A stretch of DNA of 64,000 bases, from the NCBI GenBank assembly GCA_036426205.1, contig CM071570.1, forward strand, positions 76,311,691 to 76,375,690. The letters run 5' to 3'. Both the position numbers and the translations under genes were made by a program. The DNA is from Ascaphus truei. Lineage: Eukaryota; Chordata; Amphibia; Anura; Ascaphidae. Under the pieces are notes generated by a model. The model saw only the letters and a list, made by a program, of their open reading frames with translations, was not told the DNA's origin and did no database searches. Position 1 is the stretch's first letter, and every line of letters starts with the position of its first letter. Positions 36,455 to 47,425 of the stretch are shown one piece after another.

Positions 36455-36985
36455 AGGGCATTACTGGCCATTTGTCTGAGGATGATAGCCAGAAGAAAAG
36501 TGATGTGAGATCCCTAGTTGTTTGCAGAAGGCCCGCCAGAACTGAGATAAATTGTGAGCCTCGGTCTGACACGATGACTTGGGGGACCCCATGAAGGCGG
36601 AACACCTCCTTGATAAAGATTTCGGATAGTTTGAGGGCATTGGGTAGACCCTTGAGGGGAATGAAATGGGCCTGCTTAGAAAATCGGTCGACCACCACCA
36701 GGATGGTATTCCTACCTTTGGCTATAGGTAGTTCCACGATGAAATCCATGGAAAGATGAGTCCATGGACGATCTGGAATCGGGAGGAGTTGCAGCAACCC
36801 TGGAGGTCTGTTACGAGGAGTTTTGTTCTGGACACAAGTGGTACATGCGGTGATGAATTCCTTTATGTCCTTACGCATCCCTGGCCACCAAAAGGTCCAT
36901 TCCAGAAGGTCAATAGTTCTCCTTGTGTAACGCGTAGCTCACCACAAACGAAGCGCGACCGTGGATCTGAGGTAGGGAATTGGTT
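36455..36985 (-). pseudogene. Ty3/gypsy integrase fragment
   Basis: The minus strand reads [57 protein letters not shown] and [10 protein letters not shown], then shifts frame to the HPQTNGQ motif. This is the zinc-finger end and the DDE core (D of MDFI, D of SDRG). The catalytic glutamate region and C-terminus are lost at about 36,455. It is the pol 3' part of the element that continues at 39.2-41.6 kb. Confidence 0.88.
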
Positions 36986-37083
36986 AATGCCGACCGACAG
37001 CCACGCGGGCGCGCCTAGGATGTAGAGTCGTCGTTCAAGCCAGGTCAGGGTTATAAATTGGAGAATAGTATAAGTACTTGCCA

Positions 37084-37399
37084 GTAGGAATGGAGAAAGA
37101 AGATCCGGTGCAACAGCAAACAGCCAAAATGATGTCAGATCTAGAACAAAAGTAACTTTATTGATGTAGACACACACTTGTAAAACAGCAGGCTGCAGCA
37201 CAACCTCCTCCTCTACGCATTTCATGCTGTACTAGACGAAGCGCTAATACAGAGTGAAACACGTAGAGGAGGAGGTTGTGCTGCAGCCTCCTGTTTTACA
37301 ATGTGTGTCTACATCAATAAAGTTACTTTTGTTCTACTTCGGATCTGACGTCATTTTGGCTGTTTGCTGTTGCACCGGATCTTCTCTCTCCATTCCTAC
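37084..37399. repeat. Near-perfect 300-bp palindrome
   Basis: The arms 37,084-37,224 and 37,255-37,399 are inverted copies (start GTAGGAATGGAGAAAGAAG, end CTTCTCTCTCCATTCCTAC) around a spacer of about 30 bp. Each arm ends with TGAAA(C/T)(A/G)CGTAGAGGAGGAGG pointing outwards. It lies between gypsy integrase and RNase H sequence. Confidence 0.9.
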
Positions 37400-37639
37400 A
37401 TGCTCATCTTGTTGGACGCATGCTGCAGGAAGGGCTACCAAGGAGCTACACGACCCAGGATGGAAGAGCTGACAGGGGTAAGATTACCTTTCTTTACCCC
37501 TGAGCCCCGACCACTCTAGCGGTCTTCTGATGCTCTGTATGCCTCCCTTCCAGCCATTTACACTATTGAGTGTTTGAATCATTTGGCAGGATGCCTGAGC
37601 ACATGACAGAAACACACTTTAAGTACTTGCCAAGTCTGG

Positions 37640-38400
37640 AGTGGAGAGTTGCTGATCGTCCGACTGCGTAGCCAAGTTCGGGATTGGAGAGTAGCGGATC
37701 GTCGGGGTACTATTTATTATTTATTTTATTTATAAAATGTTTTACCAGGAAATAATACATTGAGAGTTACCTCTCATTTTCAAGTATGTCCTGGGCATAG
37801 AGTTAAGACACATAATACATGGTTACAAATACAGTTACATAAATGAACAGGGTATACATTATATACAAGACATTGCATGCACAGTTAAAGAAAATATATA
37901 TTATAGGTTTATGAAACAGTTACAGACCAGATTAAAATGTGAAACAGCCTTAGTTTTGAAAGAACTTAAACTGGTGGTGGATGTGAGAGTCTCCGGTAGG
38001 TGGTTCCAGTTTTGGGGTGCACGGTAAAAGAAGGAGGAACGGCCGGATACTTTGTTGAGCCTTGGAACCATTAAGTCTTTTGGAGTCTGATCTCAGATGA
38101 TAAGTGCAGCATGTGGTAGTAGGGGTGAGGACCTTGTTCAGATAGATGGGTAGCTTTCCCAGAAAGTATTTGAAGGCAAGACAGGAAAGGTGAACTTTGT
38201 GCCTAGACTCGAGTGGTGACCAATCTAGTTCTTTGAGCATTTCGCAGTGAAGTGTGTTGTAGTTGCATTATGTAGCCAGGTTTAGAATAGGAGAGTATCG
38301 GATCGTTGGAGTACTTAGCTAAGGTCAGGACTGGAGACAGGAGAATGGTCGTTCGTAGCCGGATCGGGAGAGGAGAGGTGCGGAATCTAAGAGACAAGCA
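37640..38400 (-). mobile_element. LINE ORF2 C-terminal fragment within a local minisatellite
   Basis: The minus strand at about 37,950-38,240 reads LKELDWSPLESRHKVHLSCL, AFKYFLGKLPIYLNKVLTPT and TYHLRSDSKRL, the same LINE C-terminus as at 41,815-42,180. It is flanked by copies of a unit TAGCCAAGTTCGGGATTGGA-GAGTAGCGGATCG at about 37,640-37,715 and 38,270-38,400. Confidence 0.75.
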
Positions 38401-38599
38401 GGGTCAGGCAACAAGAGGTTAAACAAGCAAGGCAAGGCAAGGTCACAGGAAGTAGCAATACATGGCGTCACACTAGACTATGCTTAGCAAAGACTGAATG
38501 CAGCAGGAAGTTATATAAAGGAGGAGCCTCCAATAGCCAGCCAGGGCGGAACCAGGAAGAAGACCTCAATAGGCTGCTGGTGCACTGAGGCGTGCCCTA

Positions 38600-38890
38600 G
38601 GATGCAGCCTTATCAGGAATGGGGGCGGAACTGATCACGCGCTGACCCGCGCGTGTCACGGAAGTCAGAGGGTGGAGCCTGCGGCACACGTCACTCTCAC
38701 GCTGGTCCTGGACATCCCTAGAGCAAATGGGGGCAGGACCGATTGCGCGCCAACCCACGCGCGTCACTGAGGTCAAGGGGCGGAGCCTGAGACACGCGTC
38801 ACTCCCATGCCGGTCTTGTCCAACACCAGAGCGGGGGCGGGGTTTGGAATGCGTGTCAGCGGGAAGGCTGGACGAATGCACCCATCGTGC
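38600..38890. repeat. GC-rich tandem repeat, about 110-bp unit
   Basis: AATGGGGGC(A/G)G-A-C-GAT, CGCGTCAC-GA-GTCA and GGCGGAGCCTG recur at about 38,618, 38,727 and in part near 38,830. It occupies the spacer between the gypsy RNase H and integrase sequences and forms an arginine/proline-rich open frame that is not a real protein. Confidence 0.75.
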
Positions 38891-39189
38891 GTCAGAGCAG
38901 GGGGCGGAGACAGAATCCGCGGATGGGGAATCAGACCGCGCAAGATCTGCGCGCGTAGTGGGACCACGAGGCCGCGCATTCTGAGTCTCCAACACGGAAG
39001 GGTTGTTGAGGTGAGGAGACGGTCTGCGACTGCCAGGATGGCGAATCCTCACACCTTGTACCTGGATGACCGGAGCTTTTAGATGAATGAACCCATTCCA
39101 AAACCTTTCGATGATAGGCTGGTGCGGTGAAGAGATGTCCCTCTGGAACGTCAAGACCCTTCGGAATATCAGACTGACCTCTTGTGATG

Positions 39190-39640
39190 TCCCCATAGCA
39201 TCAAATGTGTTAGCAGAGATGATACATGATGGGGGCAGTATGGTTTCCTGTCGGTCCTCAGCCCTGTCTTCTACAAGAAATTGGCGGAAGAGGGCGTCTG
39301 CCTTCACGTTTTTAGAACCTGGTAGATAGGGAATAATGAAATTGAAGCGAGAGAAGAAAAGGGACCATCGAGCTTGTCGCGACCACAAGCGATGAGCGCC
39401 TTCGATGTATAAGAAGTTTTTGTGATCCGTCAGTATAGTTACAGGGTTTTCAGTGCCCTTGAGCAAATGCCTCCATTCCTCCAAGGCAATCATGATAGCC
39501 AACAGTTCATGATTGCCCACGTCGTAATTCTGTTCGGCAGGAGATAATTTTTTTGAAAAGAACGCACAGGGGTGTAGCTTGGCTTGTGGGGTTTTCCTTT
39601 GGGACAAGATCGCCCCGGCCCCAACATCTGAAGCGTCCAC
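39190..39640 (-). pseudogene. Ty3/gypsy RNase H domain
   Basis: The minus strand reads [57 protein letters not shown] and [13 protein letters not shown]. This is the gypsy RNase H with the D of DAS, the E of NHELLA and the D of TDHK all present. It is followed by [20 protein letters not shown]. The frame then runs into the GC-rich tandem repeats, so the true coding part ends near 39,190. Confidence 0.9.
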
Positions 39641-40600
39641 CTAAAGCGTGAAGAGTAGTCCTGGATCAGGATGCACTAGCAAGGGGGCCGACACAAAGGC
39701 TGTTTTTAGCTTCTCGAATGCTAAAAGGGCTGCAGGAGACCAAAGTGTTGGGTCAGCTCCTATCTGTGTCAACACCGTAATGGGTGCTACTACGGATGAA
39801 AAGTTTTGTATGAACCTTCGGTAGTAGTTTGCGAAGCCTAAGAGCCGTTGTATGCCCTTCAGGGTAGTAGGACGAGGCCCATCCAAAACTGCTTTCACTT
39901 TGGCTGGATCAATGGCAAGGCCAGTATCGGAGATGATGTAGCCCAGAGAGGTCATCGTAGTCTGATGAAAGTGATAATTTCGCGAATAAGTGATTCTTCC
40001 ACAGTCGTTGGAGTACCTGTTTGATATGCCCCGGGTGTTCACGTGCGGTTTTGGAGAAGATTGGAATATCATCTAGATAGACAATGACGTATTGGTACAG
40101 GAGATCCCTGAAAACCTTATTGACAAAGTCCTGGAATACCATGGGAGCATTACAAAGGCCGAAATGCATGACATGGTATTCGTAATGTCCATCCCGGGTG
40201 TTAAACTCTGTTTTCCACTCATCCCCCTCTCGGATTCTTACAAGATTGTAGGCTCCTCGTAAGTCCAGTTTAGTAAAGATGGTGGAACCCTGTAGTCTGT
40301 CGAAGAGTTCGGTGATGAGAGGTAAGGGGTAGCAGTTCTTGATTGTGATTTTATTAAGTCCCCGATAATCAATACATGGTCTGAGGGATCCATCCTTTTT
40401 CTTTACAAAGAAGAACCCTGCATCTGCAGGAGACAAAGACTTCAGGATGAAGCCCCTTTTCAGTTTTTTGGATGTAGTCCTTCATGGCCTTGGTCTCTGG
40501 AGGTGACAGTGGGTAAGAACATCCTCGTGGAGGCACTGAGTCGGGTAGAATGGCGATGGGGCAGTCAAATGATCAGGGGGTGGAAGCTCCTTGGATTGAA
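39641..40600 (-). pseudogene. Ty3/gypsy reverse transcriptase
   Basis: The minus strand reads [64 protein letters not shown] and the catalytic box VIVYLDD. A frameshift at about 39,930-39,990 leads into [20 protein letters not shown] and RLLGFANYYRRFI. YLDD is intact. The frameshift and the insertions elsewhere mean the element cannot be autonomous. Confidence 0.9.
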
Positions 40601-40601
40601 C

Positions 40602-41640
40602 CTAGCTGAAAACATCCTGAAAGGCAGAGTAGATTTGAGGCAGATGAGAAGTTACCTGCTCTGGTACTGAAACCCCACATGGACCTTTGTACGGCACAGA
40701 GCAGTTCTGTAGACAGTATGAACTCCATTGAAAAGACTGTTCTTCTGTCCAGTCGATCTGAGGGTTATGTACTAGAAGCCATGGGAGGCCCAGGATGACG
40801 AAGACGGTAGGAGAATAAATTACGTCAAAATGGATCCTTTCAGGTATGAACCTCTCCTGTGCAATACATATCCATATCGTACTATACCATTGTGCGCTCT
40901 CTCTTTTCTCTCTCCGTATTCCTTGGGAGGTATATTGAGTTTTCACACGATCCATATATACAACAAGCTTACCAGACCAGCAATCATAAGGCTTTCTTTA
41001 GAGGGCATCCATCAAAGGGCTCCTATCAGAGAGAGATGGATCTCTGATACGTCTATTATACCTTACTAATTTGTGAGTACAATCAACACAGAGACTATTT
41101 TTTGACCACTCATTTATTATTACCATCTGCACCATTATACCATTTCTTTATTTTTTCATATACTACCATGAGAATTACAGCGCTCCTCCTATCTGGAAAA
41201 CAACGCAAGACTTCTTTGGACCTGGACAGTCCTCTAAAATGGTGTAGAGCTGCTGAATTTATATGTATTTCACATTGTATTATATATATCACGTTTTTTT
41301 GGTGAAGGTTATTTACCACATTTGTAAATATAATTAGCATTTTTTCACTTTTATTGGTTATTGTTAACACTATTTCACTTTAGAATTTTAGTTTAGAGGC
41401 GCCCGGTTTTCACTTTTTTGTTTCTATGAACCTCTCCTGCCTGCAACTGGAAAGGGATAGTTTGAAGACAAATAAAGGCGGGTCGTAAAGGTCGACCATC
41501 AATCGCCTCAAGCCCTACCGGGTGACTTTTACGTGCCAAAGGGATTTTGTTTCTCTCCGTGAACCCCTGACCCAGAGTCCAGAAAGGCCCGAGTTGTGGC
41601 CTTGAAGGTGTCACCGGTTAGAGTGTTAGGTATCAAAAGC
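40602..41640 (-). pseudogene. Ty3/gypsy protease/linker region, split by an insertion
   Basis: Left part (minus strand): IHFDVIYSPTVFVILGLPWL, HNPQIDWTEEQSFQW, VPEQVTSHLPQIYSAFQDVF. Right part, beyond 41,440: VGLEAIDGRPLRPAFICLQT. These are the aspartic-protease C-terminal and RT-leader motifs (LDGRPL, ILGLPWL-HNP-IDW). The insertion at 40,860-41,424 separates them. Confidence 0.82.
40860..41424. mobile_element. 565-bp insertion with 15-bp target duplication
   Basis: TATGAACCTCTCCTG occurs at 40,845-40,859 and at 41,425-41,439, exactly bordering the insertion. The right end is T-rich (GGTTTTCACTTTTTTGTTTC), and a 15-bp duplication of this kind suggests LINE-mediated retroposition. The left end is TGCAATACATATCC-like. 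No coding capacity was seen. Confidence 0.88.
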
Positions 41641-41814
41641 CTGGTCGGCATCTTGGGAGGAGAAGTAGCTAATGTTCCCAGTGTGATCCTCCCAGCTTTC
41701 CCCGTTCGATTTAACCAACTTATCGAGGCTTTCAGAATAGCTACATAGCAACATTTTGTGACAGCTGCTCACAATCCTCGATAACTTGGTTATCGAAGCT
41801 ACTAGAATGAGGTC

Positions 41815-42635
41815 CTTAGACTGGTGGCGGCTTTGAGAGTCTCAGGTAGATTGTTCCAGTTTTGGGGTGCACGGTAAGAGGAGGAGCGGACGGATTCTTT
41901 ATTGAACCTTGGGACCGTGAACAGTCGTCTGGAGTCAGATCTCAGGTGATATGTGCTCTGTTTGGTAGGGGTGAGGAGCTTGTTCAGATAAGTGCTGCAT
42001 GTGGTAGGGGTGAGGAGCTTGTTCAGATAAGTGCTGCATGTGGTAGGGGTGAGGAGCTTGTTCAGATAGACGGGTAACTTGCCCAGAAAGTATTTGAAGG
42101 CAAGACAGGAAAGGTGAACTTTGCAGCTAGACTCAAGTGATAGCATTTTGCAGTGTGTTGCAGTTACATTGTAGGTCAAAGTGACATATTGAGTTGTAGA
42201 GGGTGTCTAGTTTGCCAAGGTGAATTTGGGGTGCTGTACCATATACTATGACCCCATAGTCTATAATTGGCATTAGCATTTCCTATGTGATGCACTTTCT
42301 AACAAACTAGCTTAGGGAGGATTTGTTCCTATAAAGTACACCTAGTTTGGCATAGGTTTTGTATGTCAGGGTATCAATGTGAAACCCAAATGTTAAGTGC
42401 GAGTAAAACCATATGCCCAGATATTTAAAAACTAGTGACAGGGGGTAGGATGGTATTAGAGTTGGTTCTGATCTCTAGTTCCATCATTGGTAGCTTTCGA
42501 AATTTAGCCTTGGTCCCACATACTGTACCATTGTTAGTCTTGTCAGTGTTTAAAAACAGTTTGTTTTGGGAAATCCAGTTTTCAAGTCACGAAAAATCAG
42601 ATTGAAGTATGTGTCTGTAAGAGACATGTGCAGAG
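41815..42635 (-). pseudogene. CR1/L2-like LINE RT thumb and C-terminus with 39-bp triplication
   Basis: The minus strand reads NTDKTNNGTVCGTKAKFRKL, LGIWFYSHLTFGFHID, MPIIDYGVIVYGTAPQIH, then VHLSCLAFKYFLGKLPVYLN and LRSDSRRLFTVPRF. The segment YLNKLLTPTTCST is repeated three times in frame (41,960-42,080), while the related copy at 37.95 kb has it once. A stem-loop (AACCAACTTATCGAGG with CCTCGATAACTTGGTT) lies just before it at about 41,712-41,795. Confidence 0.85.
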
Positions 42636-42639
42636 GTAC

Positions 42640-43394
42640 AATCAGGGAGAAATATTTTGAAAAAATAAACCATGGCTTTTATTCAGCCAGTAGCTTTAAG
42701 CAATACATATTAAAGAAGCACACAAATAAACATCCTATCCCTTTGTAAGGGCTAACTCACTTTCCCAGTCCTTATATGCAGGATGGGAGGATAGGCCTCT
42801 TACCAACCTATGATCCCAAAGTCCAAAGAGGTACTTGTAAGCAAGGGGCTCTTTCTGTCAGTCTCTAGGTTATGTTCTCTGGCGGGTTCCAGGGTACGCT
42901 GCGCCCTGGATGTAGAGGGTTTGGTTTCAGGGTGTCTTGCTGGCAGCACAGTCCTTCTGTACTCAAGACAATGTTTCTATGAGTCTCTTTCTGGAAACAC
43001 AGTCCCTGTGTGCTCAAGAGATCCCTTGCAGTTGAAGCAGGAGGCTTTTCTACTTGTCTGATGAGCCACGTGGAGACTGATTAATTGTCTTTAGCTGCAA
43101 TTAACCGTCTCCCTGCTGGATACTTGGACCAATACAGGCTTTCATTTAAAGCCCTTTTAGGCCGCGACGGATGACGTCACCTGACACTGTCGCCGCTAGC
43201 GAATGTTGTAATACGCTTTCCGGTGACGTCGCGGGTGACCAGGTCTTCGATTGGTTCAAAGGCTGTCACATGTGGTGACAGCCTCTGAAAAATCAAATTT
43301 GACCGGCTTCAAAAATTTGCGCCGCCAGTGTCGCTCCCGTCACTCCGCGCTTACTATAAGCACAAGTGACGCGACAATACATTGTCCACACTTG
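42640..43394. mobile_element. Insertion in the LINE, ending with a CpG-rich MITE (copy I)
   Basis: LINE similarity stops at about 42,635 and resumes at about 43,395. The intervening DNA has no coding match. Its last part (about 43,160-43,375) begins GGCCGCGACGGATGACGTC and contains TTACTATAAGCAC, resembling MITE copy D. Confidence 0.55.
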
Positions 43395-43455
43395 ATCTCA
43401 TTGCAAACTTTTAGGAGGATAGTTACTGTGGAGTGTTTTGGGTGAAAGCCAGATT
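43395..43455 (-). pseudogene. LINE RT middle fragment
   Basis: The minus strand reads LQSGFHPKHSTVTILLKVCN, the QSGF(R)xGHST motif of CR1/L2-type reverse transcriptase. It links the N-terminal RT part at 48,650-49,390 with the C-terminal part at 41,815-42,635 and shows that the DNA between 43,456 and 48,645 was inserted into this LINE. Confidence 0.85.
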
Positions 43456-43521
43456 GTAGTTGGCTAAGCAAGAGAGCATATATCCGACGTACCATAATTT
43501 TCTTTTACTTGAACCAAATGG

Positions 43522-43623
43522 CAGTGGGCACATAGGGTTAAGTCTATCCTCAGCTTGAGTAGGACAGGAAATTGAATTCTGCAGGTAGTACCATAAAAGA
43601 CCCCTCCTCCTACTACCTGCAGG
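43522..43623 (+). repeat. Left inverted terminal repeat of the 5.2-kb element
   Basis: About 100 bp matching the reverse complement of 48,539-48,645 with a few differences. It ends at the CTCCTCCTACTACCTGCAGG stretch. Confidence 0.88.
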
Positions 43624-45294
43624 TATCTGGTATCTCCCATAGCTGAAAAATACAACTGATATATATTAAACATACAGTAGAGTGGGTAACTACTGTATGT
43701 GCCCACTGCCATATGGTTCCAGTAAAAGAAAATTATGTACGTTGGATATATTTTCTCTCTTCCTTAGCCAACTACAATTTGGCTTTCCCCATGGCAGTGG
43801 ACACCGTAGGACATAACGAAGCAATACAATAAGGGAGGGCAATAATAAATACCAATATCAGTTTCAACTCATATTTATTTTGTTAATAGACTGAAGTACT
43901 TTGCGACCAAAGCTTGAGTCAGCTGAGGCCTGAATTTCCAGTCTATATTATTACATAAATGTGTTAAATGACTGTACAGCTGCCTTGCAGATCTGTGCAG
44001 GTGATGCCTGTGTCTTAAATGCCCATGATGTGGCCATGGCCCTTGTTCAATGAGCCTTTAGCCTTAAAAGTGGATTTTCTCATTTTTGTTCATATGCTTT
44101 TCTTATGTATGAAATGATCCAGCTGGATATTGTTGCCTTGGACGCTGTTTGCCAAGCCCTGGGTCCTTCTGGGAGGAAAAACAGCCTATCCGACTTTCTG
44201 CATGTGGTCTTCAAACACCTTACCACATCAAGATTGTGTAATACTTCTTCTTATTTCCTGGTTATGGCTGTGTAACATCTTAAGTGTCGCATTTAAAGTG
44301 TCTGGCAGAGTTAATTTTGGAGTTATCATCTCTGGATGTTTTCTTTCTATATCTTTAATCATGGATGCATTCTGAATATCTGGCTTTACATTCTGATTTA
44401 TTTCTTCAAATAGGTATGTCTGTGAGCTGAATTCTATCATCAATTGCTACAGATTTTGTAATCTAATTGGTATGTCTGTGTAAGTTGATTAACAATTAAG
44501 GGGGGGAGGGGTTGCCTAATCAAATGCATGTGATCACCTGATGTGATGTGATGTGATGAATCTCTTGGGGATCCCTAGTTTTTAATCAGGCTGAGCCCTT
44601 TCTGCTTGTACCAAATCCTTAGTTACTTGATGGATCGAAAAACACCTTGTCTTTCTTTGGGTTCCCCCAAATAATTTGTCTGCTCCCTGATTTACATTCT
44701 AATTCCAGTTCTACCATCATTGCTTTTATTAGAGGTTCCACCAGTTCTAGATTGAATTCCGATTCTTCTGTCTGAATCTCTTGCTCTGAGGAATCACAGT
44801 ATTCTGCTTCTGAGAAATGCTGATATTGTACCTCTGATTTGTCTGATTTGTCTGCCGAGGACTCCCTCACTTTATCCAAACTGGTTTGAGATCTTGATCT
44901 CTTTTGTATTGGTGTAGTCCAGGCCTGCACAACTTGTAAAGTGAGAAGGGCCGAACTGCTCCAAAGAAAACTGAATTGGGCGGCACGGTAAAATCATCAT
45001 CATCATCATATTTCCCCCAGCACCCCTCATCATCATCCTCATCATATCTTCTCTCCCCCCCCACAGATCATCATCATATCACGCCCCCAAAACCCAGATA
45101 TGAGGGTGATGATGAGGGGTGCTGGGGGAGATATGAGGCTGGTCATACCAGATAGGGCCGTAGAGTGCTTTCCTGGGGCTCAAGACAGCTGTTCCATTGC
45201 CCCCACCCCCCAGTGTCGGCAGCCTTTGCGAGACTCCCCCTCTCTCTCACACCCCCATCTCTCCCCTTCACATATAATACTCCCCCTCCACATC

Positions 45295-46090
45295 ACACAC
45301 AGGCATAGACACTGACCTGCACAGACACAGACATTGACCTGCACAGACACAGACACTGACCCGCACAGACACAGACACTGACCCGCACAGACACAGACAC
45401 TGACCCGCACAGACACAGACACTGACCCGCACAGACACCGACCCGTACAGACACAGACACTGACCCGCACAGACACAGACACTGACCCGCGCAGACACTC
45501 ACCCGCACAGACACAGACACTGACCCGCACAGACTGACCCGCACAGACACTGACCCGCACAGCCAATCTGACTCAGACACTGACCCGCACAGCCACACTG
45601 CCACACTGCCACTGCCACTGCCACACTGCCACTGCCACTCTGACACTGCCACTCTGACACTGCCACTCTGACACTGCCACACTACCACACTGCCACAGCC
45701 ACACTGCCACTCTGCCATTGCCACTCTGACACACTGCCACTCTGCCTCTGACACTGCCACTCTAACACTGCCCCTCTGACACTGCCACTGCCACACTGCC
45801 ACTGCCACTCTGACACTGCCACAGCCACACTGACACTGCCACAGCCACACTGACACTCTGACACAGCCACACTGACACACATTGACACTGACACTGGCGT
45901 ACTGCCACAGCCACACTGACACTGCCACACTGACACTCTGACACTGCCACAGCCACACTGACACTCTGACACTCTGACACTGCCACACTGACACTGCCAC
46001 AGCCACACAGCCACTCTGACACAGCCACACTGACAAACTGCCACTGCCACAGCCACACTGCCAATGACTTTGACACACTGACACTGCCAC
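45295..46090. repeat. Expanded minisatellites inside the hAT element
   Basis: About 45,295-45,590 is CACAGACACTGACCCG-type, and about 45,590-46,090 is CACTGCCACTCTGACA-type. They give long low-complexity minus-strand frames (SVSVRVSV- and WQCQSG-like) that are not proteins. Confidence 0.92.
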
Positions 46091-46291
46091 TAGCTCTGAG
46101 GAGCAGCTGCAGGGTGGGTGGGGGTGTCCTACCTTTCACTGTGGAGCATGGCTGGGGGGAGGAGGTGTGAAGCCATCTTGGGCCCTGGCAGCAGGCACCT
46201 CACTTCCTGCTCTCACTAACAGGCTCCACTGTCACTAACCCCGCCTCCACCCTCTGCAGTCAGACCGGCCTCAGCTCTGTTCCTTCTCTCC

Positions 46292-47190
46292 CTGACGAAG
46301 CCATCTTATGGTGAAACGCGTAGGAGGAGGAGCTAAGGGTTTACGCTTTCATTTGGTGTAGTGGAGTGTAGCAAGCAACAAAGCAAGTTGAGTCTACGAT
46401 AGCGGCACCTGCCTTTGGCTTAATTGCCTGCCTATCTGACATCATCACTGCGGAGGAGGATCGGAGGAGGACAGACACAGCCCAGAGACAACCGGGAAGG
46501 GTCAGTGCGTCATATCCGGAAGTGACGTCAGACCCGGACACCCGGAGGGCTGTGCGGTGCCAGCAACCTTTACATCGTGACCGGAGAGGTTGTAATTTGG
46601 AGAGAACCATCGGACCCCCACGGATCATCAGTGGATTCAGGGTGAGCACACCGAGCATTGGCTCAACCCTTGGGTACCCCTCTCAACAAACATATGCCCT
46701 GACAGTTCACGTCTTCATCTCGGGGCAATCTCCTGGGTCCCAAGGACTCTGATCTCAAGCCGGGATTTTCCCGTTGTAACCCCTCTGAGATTCAACGAGC
46801 AGGAACTTGCTTCATTTGCACACCACTACTTATTTTTAATTTGTTATTCCTTGAGTTAATTTTGATTTTTGTTGTCACTGATTGTGATCTTAGGGACACA
46901 ATCTATTATAAAAGTGTTTAGTTCTACCATTACCCCATTGATGCGCTTCCAATTATTTTCTTTCTTTTTGTACCACTTTATCAGGGACTGGGGTTCCTTG
47001 TTTAGGAAGCTGTGCTATTAATTGGGTTTTGGTTTTCTTACACATTTATCAATATATTTTAGCCAGACCCCTCACGCTCTGGATTGGTTCATATCACATG
47101 TTTTATTGTATATTAAATTAATATTATGTTTTAGTCCTATATTTTCAGTAGCATCTATATTTGGCGCACTCCATTTTCTTTTTTCTTTTT
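46292..47190 (+). mobile_element. 899-bp retroposon beginning with a GAAACGCG hairpin
   Basis: GTTCCTTCTCTCC at 46,279-46,291 and again at 47,191-47,203 forms a 13-bp target duplication. The insert starts CTGACGAAGCCATC-TTATGGTGAAACGCG and ends GGCGCACTCC followed by a T-rich tail. No ORF of note. Long duplications and a homopolymer-like tail indicate LINE-driven retroposition. Confidence 0.88.
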
Positions 47191-47194
47191 GTTC

Positions 47195-47425
47195 CTTCTC
47201 TCCTCTCTGCCTGCAGAGGATCGCATCAAACTGCTGGCTCCTTCTATAATAGGCAGACCAGGCTCAGGGGGTTGGGGGAAGGAGGGAGGGCATCACGATG
47301 CTAGCTCTCCTTCAATGTGTCGGCAGAGCGGGCTCAGGAGGGGGTGGGGAGTGTGTCAAAATGCTGGCGCTCCTTCCCTCCTGTGTCTGCAGAGCGAGCT
47401 GGGGGGGGGGGGGGGGCATCGCGGG
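47195..47425. repeat. Tandem repeat of about 95 bp, roughly three units
   Basis: CTCTGCCTGCAGAG / TGTCGGCAGAGCGGGCTCAG / TGTCTGCAGAGCGAGCT, each followed by a G-rich run and GCATC(A/G)CG. It lies near the right end of the hAT element. Confidence 0.75.

Noticed and set aside
38597..39190. C-terminal half of the 347-codon frame containing RNase H
   Set aside because: Only the first 150 or so residues match gypsy RNase H. The rest is GC-rich tandem repeat that happens to stay open.
45295..46090. CRISPR-like array
   Set aside because: The units are contiguous, variable minisatellite repeats without unique spacers, in a vertebrate genome.
45293..46139. Several long frames rich in SVSVRVSV- or WQCQSG-like repeats
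   Set aside because: They are translations of CA-rich minisatellites in three frames; no real protein reads well in every frame.
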